From the NCBI RefSeq assembly GCF_010093205.1, contig NZ_PDWN01000004.1, positions 62,001-126,000 of the forward strand: a stretch of DNA of 64,000 nucleotides, in the 5' to 3' direction. The position numbers and the translations under genes were made by a program. The DNA is from Pseudoxanthomonas daejeonensis (lineage in GTDB: Bacteria > Pseudomonadota > Gammaproteobacteria > Xanthomonadales > Xanthomonadaceae). The notes under the pieces are model-generated. The model worked only from the letters and a program-made list of their open reading frames with translations. It was not told where the DNA came from and made no database searches. This document shows, one piece after another, positions 19,253 to 28,181 of the stretch (position 1 is its first letter; every line of letters starts with the position of its first letter).

Positions 19253-20518
19253 TCAGGGTTCGCGCAGCGCCGGCGCGAGCGTGGCCGGATCGCCGTCGTT
19301 CGGCTGCGCCGTGATCCCCAGCAGCCGCGCCAGCAGCGGATACACATCGACGTTGTCGAACGGCGCCAGCACCGCGCCTTCGCGGAATGCCGGGCCGTGC
19401 GCGATGAACACCGCGCGCATCGCCAGCAGGTCCGGATCGTAGCCATGGGCGCCACGGTCGTGGCTTCCGTTGGCATCGCGACGGTCGAGGATCGTGCGGG
19501 GCAGCGCGTTCCAGCCCTCGTCCATCTGGCACAGGATCGGCGGGATGCGCGGGTGGCTGCCGTACTGCAGGCGCTTGGGGATGCCGGCACGGTCCCAGCA
19601 CTGGTAATGCGGATGACGGCCCACGAGGCGGCTCTCCACCGCCGCTTCGTGGCCGGTGCGCGGGATCAGTCCGATCACCTGGCCGATACTCACCACCTCG
19701 GCTTCCTCCATCGACGCCATGTCCTCGACGGCGATGTAATGGCCATCGGGCACCTCGGCCATGCCGTGGTCGGAGACCACCACCACGTTGGTCCGATCGG
19801 AAAGGCCGGCGGCGTCCAGTCGGGCGAGCAATGCGCCCAGTGCCGCATCGACGGCACGGATCGCGGCGTGGGTTTCCGGTGCCGCCGGGCCATGGTCGTG
19901 CCCGGCGCCGTCGACGTTCTCCAGGTACACGGCGACCAGGCCCGGGCGTGGGCCGTCCGCTGCCTGCAGCCATCCGGCGATCTCGTCGACCCGCGTGTCC
20001 AGCGGCACGGCTGCATCGAAGGCGTGCCAGTAACGCGGCAGCAATCCATCGCGCGGCGCCGATGCGCCCGGCCAGGCCCATACCCCGGTCGCGATGCCGG
20101 CCTGCTCGGCGCTGGTCCACAACGGCACGCCCTGCCACCAGCCCGGGACGCGGCCCGCATCCTGGTCGGCGACGATGAAGCGTCCCAGCTGGGCATCCTT
20201 CATCGAGTTGTGGACGATGCCGTGGTGGTCCGGGCGCAGGCCCGTCACCAGCGTGTAGTGGTTCGGGAACGTGAGCACCGGGTAGGACGGCCGCATCCAT
20301 TGCGCGCGGACCCCGCCGGCGGCGAGGCGGTCGAGGTGCGGCGTGTCGCCGCGTCCCAGCGCGTCCGCGCGCAGGCCGTCGATCGACACCAGCAGCAGCA
20401 AGGCCGGTTCGCTGGCGGCGACGGGGACCGGGGATCGAGGGCGGTGGGGCGAGGCCGCGCAGGCGGACAGGGATAGCAGCAGGACGAGGCTGGCGAGACG
20501 GATCAGGCGACCGGACAT
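19253..20518 (-). CDS. Secreted NPP-type nucleotide pyrophosphatase/phosphodiesterase
   Basis: A 421-residue lipoprotein of the alkaline-phosphatase superfamily, NPP branch, which hydrolyses phosphodiester or pyrophosphate bonds of nucleotides. The lipobox is LSAC with C20 as the lipidated residue. Metal and nucleophile residues are visible: D47 in VSIDGLRAD, the nucleophile T83 in YPVLTFPNHYT, and the VVVSDHGM metal motif in the middle. The Xanthomonas NPP is a structurally studied homologue. The C-terminal part (HGYDPDLLAMRAVFIAHGP) fits the family. It stands alone on the minus strand. Confidence 0.92.
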   Translation of the reverse strand: MSGRLIRLASLVLLLSLSACAASPHRPRSPVPVAASEPALLLLVSIDGLRADALGRGDTPHLDRLAAGGVRAQWMRPSYPVLTFPNHYTLVTGLRPDHHGIVHNSMKDAQLGRFIVADQDAGRVPGWWQGVPLWTSAEQAGIATGVWAWPGASAPRDGLLPRYWHAFDAAVPLDTRVDEIAGWLQAADGPRPGLVAVYLENVDGAGHDHGPAAPETHAAIRAVDAALGALLARLDAAGLSDRTNVVVVSDHGMAEVPDGHYIAVEDMASMEEAEVVSIGQVIGLIPRTGHEAAVESRLVGRHPHYQCWDRAGIPKRLQYGSHPRIPPILCQMDEGWNALPRTILDRRDANGSHDRGAHGYDPDLLAMRAVFIAHGPAFREGAVLAPFDNVDVYPLLARLLGITAQPNDGDPATLAPALREP

Positions 20519-20653
20519 TGCGCAACGCGGCTGGAACGACCGTCACAGCTTGGCAGACTCCCGCGCAATGCGCATGGCATCGCGCCGCCGGACGGCTTGA
20601 CGCGGTGACTGGGCACGCCGATGCTCGCGACGTCACTCCCTGGAGTTGCCGCC

Positions 20654-21019
20654 TTGAAACCCATGCTCGCGCTGGTTGCCGGTCTCGCCCTTGCCCCGTT
20701 GTCCGATGCGCATGCTTCGCTGGGCAATCCCGTGCGGCAGGATGCTTCCCCCTTGCGGGTGGAGGCGCCGGTTGCACCGGAAAGCCGTGACGCCGCGGAC
20801 CCGTCGGTCCAGCCCGCCCCGCGGCGCAGCCGGATGGCCGATGTGGCGCCGGAAGATCGCCTGGTGATGCGTTTTTCGGCCATGTACCAGGAGATCCAGG
20901 CCGGGGACAAGCCGCCGCCGGACCATTGCCTCCAGGGCACGGGCAGTCGCCTGAAACGGGAAGGCGGTGGATCGACTGGCTGCAGCGGCTATGGCCGGGC
21001 CTACTTTCCCGAACGCTGA
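20654..21019 (+). CDS. Hypothetical small secreted protein
   Basis: I do not recognise this 121-residue protein. It begins at TTG 20654, chosen because GGAG (20642-20645) stands 8 nt before it; the nearby ATG 20663 would be too far away. An N-terminal hydrophobic segment followed by DAHA looks like a signal peptide. The rest is Pro/Arg-rich, with two cysteines near the end (residues about 92 and 109). It is followed after 9 bp by an NTF2-like secreted protein. Coding status is only moderately sure, because opposing frames are also open here. Confidence 0.45.
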   Translation: MKPMLALVAGLALAPLSDAHASLGNPVRQDASPLRVEAPVAPESRDAADPSVQPAPRRSRMADVAPEDRLVMRFSAMYQEIQAGDKPPPDHCLQGTGSRLKREGGGSTGCSGYGRAYFPER

Positions 21020-21028
21020 GGCGCCTGC

Positions 21029-21559
21029 ATGCGCGCAGGTCCAAGCGTCGTGTTCGCCGTGCTGGCGTCGCTGCTGGCGTCACCGGCATCGCATGCCTTC
21101 GCGCCATCGGCGGCCGCCGACGCTGCCCGGTGTGAAGTCTGGGATCGCGAACTGTCCTTTGCGCAATCGGTGGCCGACCATGACACCGAGGCTTTCGCTT
21201 CCCACCTGCATCCGTTCGCGGTGTTCGGGGTAAGTCGGCCCAACCCGCAGCGCGGCCAGGGCGAGATCCTCGAAGCCTGGGCGGGACTGATCGCAGGCCG
21301 CCAGACGCGCCTGTGGTGGTATCCGGAACATGTCCATGCCGGCGGCGATGCCGGCATCGTTTCGTCCAGCGGTCCGGCGCTTTACCAGGACGTCGCCAGC
21401 GGGCAATACCGGCTGGGCCGTTTCAGCTCCGTGTGGCAGCGCGGTGCCGATGGCGTGTGGCGCGTCGTGTTCGACGACGGCCTGGCGCCGCAGCCGGCCG
21501 ATCCGGCGAAGGTCGAGGCGTTCCATCGCGGCCGCGTCGGGGCTTGCCCCCCGGCGTGA
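21029..21559 (+). CDS. Secreted NTF2/SnoaL-like protein (DUF4440 type)
   Basis: A 176-residue exported protein with signal peptide 1-23 (ending in ASHA). The mature part has the outline of the SnoaL/NTF2-like fold: the helix RELSFAQSVADHDTEAFASH, the core FGVSRPNPQRGQGEIL, and the closing strands YRLGRFSSVWQRGADGVWR. Such proteins often carry no conserved enzyme activity, so none is assigned. It may be cotranscribed with the small gene 9 bp upstream. Confidence 0.72.
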   Translation: MRAGPSVVFAVLASLLASPASHAFAPSAAADAARCEVWDRELSFAQSVADHDTEAFASHLHPFAVFGVSRPNPQRGQGEILEAWAGLIAGRQTRLWWYPEHVHAGGDAGIVSSSGPALYQDVASGQYRLGRFSSVWQRGADGVWRVVFDDGLAPQPADPAKVEAFHRGRVGACPPA

Positions 21560-21623
21560 GCGCGGGCTGAAGTCGCGCCGATGGTTCACCTCGGCGTCGA
21601 ATCCTGCGGGGTATAAGCGAGGG

Positions 21624-22088
21624 ATGGACGCCCGCAGGATTTCCCCGCATGCAGTCGTATCCGGTGCCCTGGCTCGGCTTCCCGGTGCTTGTGTGATCTC
21701 GCTGCTGTTCGCCTTGGCGGGGCTGGCCGCCCCCGCGCAGGCCCAGTCGGTCGCACCCAACCGCTACGGCACGCCGGCGATCCCGCCGCCGAGCAGTACC
21801 TACGAGCGCCAGCGGCAGGTGACCGAAGACACGCAGCGTCGCCAGGATGATGCGTCGCGCCAGGCCGAGCAGGATCGCATCGGGCTCGCCATCGACGCCA
21901 ACCGGCGCAAGGTCGAGGTGGATCGCGCACGCACCGATCGCCGGCGCGCCGCGACACAGAACCCTGTCGAATCCGAGCGGATGCGCCTGGACTACGAACA
22001 GCGCCGGCAGGCCTACGAGCGTGAGCGCGAGGAACTGGAGCGGCAACGTGCCGCTTCCGAGGCGCGTCCCGCGCCGCCGCAGCCCTGA
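21624..22088 (+). CDS. Secreted coiled-coil protein, function unknown
   Basis: A 154-residue exported protein. The signal peptide ends near APAQAQS (about residue 43), which makes the N-region long; a GTG about 30 codons downstream is an alternative start. After a short Pro-rich part, residues about 65-145 are a highly charged Glu/Gln/Arg coiled coil ([20 protein letters not shown] and similar). I do not recognise a family. It precedes hutU by 82 bp. Confidence 0.6.
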   Translation: MDARRISPHAVVSGALARLPGACVISLLFALAGLAAPAQAQSVAPNRYGTPAIPPPSSTYERQRQVTEDTQRRQDDASRQAEQDRIGLAIDANRRKVEVDRARTDRRRAATQNPVESERMRLDYEQRRQAYEREREELERQRAASEARPAPPQP

Positions 22089-22170
22089 TCCACCCGCACG
22101 CTGCAGCGCCGCGGGATGGCGGGGCGGTCACCCTGCGATAATGCCGGCCTGTCCTTCGAGATCCCCCGGC

Positions 22171-23838
<1,668 letters not shown>

Positions 23839-23887
23839 TCGGGCATCATGTCGGGGCCAGCAGGGGGCTGGTACGGCAGGGGCGTGA

Positions 23888-24622
23888 ATGGCGGTTCGAG
23901 CGGTTGGCGGGGGGCGGGGGGCAATGCTGCTGGCGCTTGCCAGTGGGGCTGCCCCGGCGGAAGACATGGCCGCGGCCACGGCCGGGGCGTGTCCGTTCCC
24001 CGCCTACGTGGAGCCTGTATATCCAGAAAGCATGCGCCAGCAGGAGCTGGGTGGGGAGGTGCTGCTGGACCTCTCCGTCGATACCTGCGGACGGGTCACC
24101 CAGGCCCGGGTCAAGCGCGGCAGCGGCCATCCATCACTGGACGAGGCAGCGCTGGTCGCGGCCCGGCGATGGGTCCTCAATCCCGCCGACCGCGCGCGCG
24201 CGGCGGGTGGCCGCATCGAGGTTCCGCTCGCCTTCGGCATGGAGCGACCCAAGATCTATGCGTACGGCCCGCACGGGTGGCCGAAGAGCCACAAGCGCGT
24301 GCGCTACGTGCAGGACGTCCTGCCCGGTTACGAGTCGCCGCAGCAGGTGCTCGACCGGTATCCGCTGGATCCGGCAAGCATGATCACGCCGCCGTACCCG
24401 AGCCTGCGCAGCATGTTCTTCCGCCAGCGCAGCGATCCGGACGAGTACTGGCTGTTCGTGTACCTGCAGGGCGAGCCACGCATGGCGACCCGTTACCGCC
24501 TCGGATCGGTGGGGGACGAGCCGGTGGTGCGCGTGGCGTATCTCTGCGACGCCACTCCGGCGACCTGCGAACAGGACCGGAAGATGATCATGCGCGGGCT
24601 GCCGTTCGCACGCGCGCGCTGA
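23888..24622 (+). CDS. TonB C-terminal domain protein
   Basis: A 244-residue protein with a weak N-terminal hydrophobic segment (AMLLALASGAAPA) that looks like a signal peptide. Residues about 36-115 form a TonB C-terminal-type domain (EPVYPESMRQQELGGEVLLD, then ALVAARRWVLNPA). The C-terminal half (120-244) is not familiar and contains four cysteines in all. It has no Pro-rich periplasm-spanning stretch, so it is probably a periplasmic TonB-C protein rather than a working energy transducer. Confidence 0.65.
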   Translation: MAVRAVGGGRGAMLLALASGAAPAEDMAAATAGACPFPAYVEPVYPESMRQQELGGEVLLDLSVDTCGRVTQARVKRGSGHPSLDEAALVAARRWVLNPADRARAAGGRIEVPLAFGMERPKIYAYGPHGWPKSHKRVRYVQDVLPGYESPQQVLDRYPLDPASMITPPYPSLRSMFFRQRSDPDEYWLFVYLQGEPRMATRYRLGSVGDEPVVRVAYLCDATPATCEQDRKMIMRGLPFARAR

Positions 24623-24785
24623 GCGTGGGCGCGCCCTGGGGCGGATGAACCGGCCGCCGCGCCGGGTGGGCGGCCCGATGGGCGCCGGGTCGCCAGCCGC
24701 AGCATCCGCGTAGGTACAAGGTCCCCTTCGTCGCGCGAGGAACGGCTGCCTATGCTGGCGGCCAACCGTTCCGGAGCGCCTCGCC

Positions 24786-25205
24786 ATGTCCATCGTCCGC
24801 GGCACCATCCTCCTCTTGGCCCTCGGATTTGCCGCGCCCCTGGCAGCGCAGGAGGCATCGCCTTCGCCCGTGAGCTCGACGGTCGGGTTCAGGGCGCTGG
24901 ATGCGAACGGCGACGGCGTCGTCAGCCGGTACGAATACGACGGCGACATCTTCTCCACGCTGGATGCCGACCACGACAAGCGCCTTTCCGCCGCCGAGCT
25001 CGACGCCGTGCTGGGCCGCCTCGCCAAGGATGGCCCCTCGGCGTCCGAGCGCATCGTGGTCGCCGACCTTGATCGCGACGGCCAACTGGACGAGAACGAG
25101 CTGCGTCATGCAGCGGAGATGCGCTTTACCTCGATGGATCGCGACAGCGACGGCAATCTCGATGAGGCCGAGTTCGCAGCCGGTTTCGGCGTGCGCGTCC
25201 GCTGA
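24786..25205 (+). CDS. Secreted protein with four EF-hand loops
   Basis: A 139-residue calmodulin-like exported protein. The signal peptide ends at APLAAQ (about residue 22). Four EF-hand loops follow: DANGDGVVSRYE, DADHDKRLSAAE, DLDRDGQLDENE and DRDSDGNLDEAE, each with acidic residues at positions 1, 3, 5 and 12. Loop 2 has K at position 6 in place of glycine and may bind calcium less well. It is likely a periplasmic calcium buffer or sensor. Monocistronic by position. Confidence 0.82.
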   Translation: MSIVRGTILLLALGFAAPLAAQEASPSPVSSTVGFRALDANGDGVVSRYEYDGDIFSTLDADHDKRLSAAELDAVLGRLAKDGPSASERIVVADLDRDGQLDENELRHAAEMRFTSMDRDSDGNLDEAEFAAGFGVRVR

Positions 25206-25247
25206 GCCGAAACGCTGTTCCCACGGCTGGCGCCGCCCGCGCGAGCG

Positions 25248-25652
25248 TCAGCCCGGTTGCGCCGGGAACGCCTGCAGTGCCGGATCGATGTGCGCCCAGG
25301 CCGGGGCCGACGCCGTCCAGATCACCACGGTCGGCGTGATCCCCGACGCGTCGTCCAGCGTGCCGACGCGGATCACCATGTTGGCCAGGTTGCCGCTCGA
25401 TTCGCTGAACAGCTGGGTCCCGCAATCGGCGCAGAACGAGCGGCGCATGCGGTTGCCGCTGTCGGCCTGGCTGTCGAAGTGGCGCGGCGTGCCGGCGACG
25501 GTGACCGCGGCACGCGGCACCATGATGTTCACTGCGGCGTTGCCGAGCGCCCAGTACTGGCAGTCCCGGCACCAGCACAGGCGCGTGGCCAGCGGTTCGG
25601 CCGCCAGCGTGTAGCGGATCGATCCGCAGCGGCATCCTCCGGTCCGGGTCAT
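25248..25652 (-). CDS. GFA-family zinc protein
   Basis: A 134-residue protein of the GFA (glutathione-dependent formaldehyde-activating enzyme-like) family. It has the zinc cysteine pattern GGCRCGSIRY, CWCRDCQYW and FCADCGTQLF. Most members have no proven reaction, so only the family is called. The start is the ATG at 25652, right before the first cysteine motif. A second GFA protein lies at 42889. Confidence 0.85.
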   Translation of the reverse strand: MTRTGGCRCGSIRYTLAAEPLATRLCWCRDCQYWALGNAAVNIMVPRAAVTVAGTPRHFDSQADSGNRMRRSFCADCGTQLFSESSGNLANMVIRVGTLDDASGITPTVVIWTASAPAWAHIDPALQAFPAQPG

Positions 25653-25789
25653 GGGCTGTCCTTCGTTGGATAGGCGGATTCCAGTGCGCTGCGCGCGCCC
25701 GCATCCGGCCGGCCGGACCCGACGCGCGGCGCAGCGGGCGAGGGCGAACACGTCGGTTCCTCGCCAGCCGCCTGCCGCGCGTCCGGCGA

Positions 25790-26149
25790 TCAGCGCGTCA
25801 GTTCGAACGCCGCGGTGAAGCCGCCGAAGATCATGCGCTTGCCGTCGAACGGCATCGGGCTTGCGGACGGATCCATGCGCGGGTCCTCCATCATCTTCTT
25901 GACGCCCGCGTCGCGGGTGGCCTTGTCCGGCCATTCGACCCACGAGAACACCACGGTCTCGTCGTCCTTGGCCTGCACGGCGCGGAAGAAGTCGGTGACC
26001 TGTCCGCGTGGTACGTCGTCGCCCCAGGCTTCGATCACGCGGGTCGCGCCGAATTCCAGGAACATCGGGTCGAACTCGCGGGCATGGGCGAGGAACTTTT
26101 CCTTGTTGGCGGTGGGAACGGCAATCACGAAACCATCGACGTAGGACAT
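25790..26149 (-). CDS. DUF1428 family protein (YbaA-like)
   Basis: A 119-residue cytosolic protein of the DUF1428 family (MSYVDGFVIAVPTANKEKF, then TVVFSWVEWPDKATRDAG and KRMIFGGFTA). The fold is a dimeric alpha/beta barrel related to antibiotic-biosynthesis monooxygenases; no activity is known. The start is the ATG at 26149, which matches the family N-terminus. It is divergent from the MAPEG gene across 241 bp. Confidence 0.88.
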   Translation of the reverse strand: MSYVDGFVIAVPTANKEKFLAHAREFDPMFLEFGATRVIEAWGDDVPRGQVTDFFRAVQAKDDETVVFSWVEWPDKATRDAGVKKMMEDPRMDPSASPMPFDGKRMIFGGFTAAFELTR

Positions 26150-26390
26150 GGTTGGGTCTCCTCCAAGGCGGACCGGCATTGGTCCTTTGCGATGCGACGG
26201 CCAGGACCGGCCGGGATCGACATCGGCAACCAGCGTGCCCCCGACCTTGTTCATGGCATGGCAAGGCGGCGGGCCGGAATCCCGCAGCGGCTCCCCTGGA
26301 ACCCTTGCCCGCCGCCGTCCGTCCCGCATCAGGCGCCCGCTGCCCCGCTGCCTGCTACGCTGCGGTCGCATCCAAGGGAAGGAGAGCGGC

Positions 26391-26780
26391 ATGGCGATCG
26401 AACTGCAGTTCCTGGCCTGGGCGCTCGTGCTCGGGTTCGTCCAGCTGCTGCTGGCCGACATGCTGGTGACCCGCCAGCGTGGGCTGGCCTGGAATACCGG
26501 GCCACGCGACACCTCGCCACCCCTGGCAGGCGTGGCCGGGCGCAGCGACCGGGCGTTCCGCAACTTCCTCGAGACCTTCCCCTTCTTCGCCGCCGCGGTG
26601 CTGGCTGTCACCATGGCCGGCCGAACCTCTGAGCACACCGCGCTGGGCGTGCAGCTGTACGTCTGGGCGCGGGTGGTTTATGTGCCGCTGTACCTGGGCG
26701 GCGTGCGCTACGTCCGTTCGCTGGCGTGGGTGGTGGCGATGGCCGGGCTGGTGCTGGTACTGCTGCCCCTGCTGCGCTGA
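26391..26780 (+). CDS. MAPEG family membrane protein
   Basis: A 129-residue integral membrane protein with four hydrophobic segments, of the MAPEG superfamily (eicosanoid/glutathione metabolism-like). Typical features are the first helix, the arginine-rich loop GRSDRAFRNFLETFPFFAAA and the WARVVYVPLYLGGV segment near the C-terminus. The start ATG 26391 is preceded by a strong ribosome-binding site (AAGGGAAGGAG). The bacterial function is unknown. Confidence 0.85.
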   Translation: MAIELQFLAWALVLGFVQLLLADMLVTRQRGLAWNTGPRDTSPPLAGVAGRSDRAFRNFLETFPFFAAAVLAVTMAGRTSEHTALGVQLYVWARVVYVPLYLGGVRYVRSLAWVVAMAGLVLVLLPLLR

Positions 26781-26868
26781 GTGGCCGACACGTTCATCGC
26801 AGGTTGGCTGCGCGGGCTTCGCTGCGCCTAGACTGGTCGCGTCCCCCGCATGTCGTGATGTCGCCGTA

Positions 26869-28068
26869 ATGCCGATCCTGCGCGTCTGCCTGTTCCTCGC
26901 CTGCGCCAGCCTGCTTGCCGGCTGCAGCCGCGAACCGGCGTCGGCGCCCGCCGACGATGTGCAGACGCAGACGGTCGCTTCGCCGGAAGAGGGGGGCGCG
27001 GTCAGCCGCGCGCCGATGGCCACGCCCGCCCAGCCCACGCCGGTGGCAGCGCCCGTGCCGTCGCCTCCCGTGGCGAAGGTGCCGGACTGGTCGCCGCTGG
27101 AGCTGGCCTCCGGCCAGGCCTGGATCGACTGTCGCCTGGACTACCGGGAAGGCGACGGCGAACCGTTCTCGACGCCGACCCGGGACAACCTGCGCCACCT
27201 GCTGGAACCGTGCCGCGATGGCGACGTGTTGCGCCTGCGCTACCGCGGCAAGATCGCCAGCGATTTCACCGCGCTGGTCGAACGCGTCACCCGGGTGGCC
27301 GACAGCCTGGGCATCGAGAGCCGCGTGCTGGACCTGGACTCCACCGGTGGCCAGGTCGAGGACGCGATCCGCGCCGGCGACTGGATCGGCGGCAACCGCT
27401 GGACGATCTGGGTGCGAGAGGATTCGGTCTGCCACAGCGCCTGCGTGTTCGTGCTGGCCGGCGGCGACAGCCGTCGGCTTGCGGGTCGAGTCGGCATCCA
27501 CCGCATCATCCGGCTCAGTTCCACCGCCACCAGCCGCACCGAACTGAACACCGAGCTGCAGGCCGTGTATGCCACGGTGCGCGGCTACCTGGAACGCAAT
27601 GGTGCTTCGCCATTGCTGGCCGACGTGATGAAGACCGTGCCCAACCGCAGCCTGCGCCTGCTCACCGGCGACGAGCTGCGGATGTACGGGCTGGACGGCA
27701 ACAATGCCGCGCAGGACGACCTGGACCGGGTCCGGCTGCTGGACAAGTGCGGCGACGATTTCATGCGCCGGCGCGATGCCTGGGTGCGCGCGTTCGACGG
27801 ACGCTGCCGCGAACAGCCGGAGGTCTACGCGCTCAATGCCTGCGGCCTGCAGTTGCGGCGCGATTTCGGCTTCCCCGACGACGACTGCCCGGCCGAGAGC
27901 CCGCTGGCGGAGTTCAACGAGTTGCCGGAGGCGTTGCCGGCCGAGATGGAGCCGCCGGCGACGACCACGATCGGGGAGCCGGCGACGGCAATCGATGCGC
28001 AGGCCACGGCCGGCGAGCCGCCGGCAGGGGAAGGCCAAGGCAGCGATACCGCTGCGCCTGCCGGCTGA
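26869..28068 (+). CDS. ClpP/crotonase-fold periplasmic lipoprotein
   Basis: A 399-residue lipoprotein with lipobox LAGC and an N-terminal disordered Pro/Ala/Val linker (about 22-70). Residues about 110-235 fit the ClpP-like fold of the COG3904 group: the oxyanion segment LDSTGGQVEDA (156-166) and CHSACVFVLAGGD (188-200), where S190 sits at the nucleophile position, followed by GRVGIHR. A cysteine-rich C-terminal part and a low-complexity Ala/Glu/Pro tail follow. Protease activity is not demonstrated for this group. The start is the ATG at 26869, directly before the signal peptide. Confidence 0.7.
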   Translation: MPILRVCLFLACASLLAGCSREPASAPADDVQTQTVASPEEGGAVSRAPMATPAQPTPVAAPVPSPPVAKVPDWSPLELASGQAWIDCRLDYREGDGEPFSTPTRDNLRHLLEPCRDGDVLRLRYRGKIASDFTALVERVTRVADSLGIESRVLDLDSTGGQVEDAIRAGDWIGGNRWTIWVREDSVCHSACVFVLAGGDSRRLAGRVGIHRIIRLSSTATSRTELNTELQAVYATVRGYLERNGASPLLADVMKTVPNRSLRLLTGDELRMYGLDGNNAAQDDLDRVRLLDKCGDDFMRRRDAWVRAFDGRCREQPEVYALNACGLQLRRDFGFPDDDCPAESPLAEFNELPEALPAEMEPPATTTIGEPATAIDAQATAGEPPAGEGQGSDTAAPAG

Positions 28069-28181
28069 ACGGGCGCAAGGCCCCTATTCAGCCCCGACGC
28101 GACAAGGCCCGGCCATGGGCGCACAATAGCGGGCCTTTCCAGCACGTTCGCCGCGCCTTCGCGCGTGCCGCCGGAGCTCCG

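Noticed and set aside
24134-25054. 306-codon minus-strand open frame over the TonB-C and EF-hand genes
   Set aside because: It crosses two convincing plus-strand genes and has no family signature.
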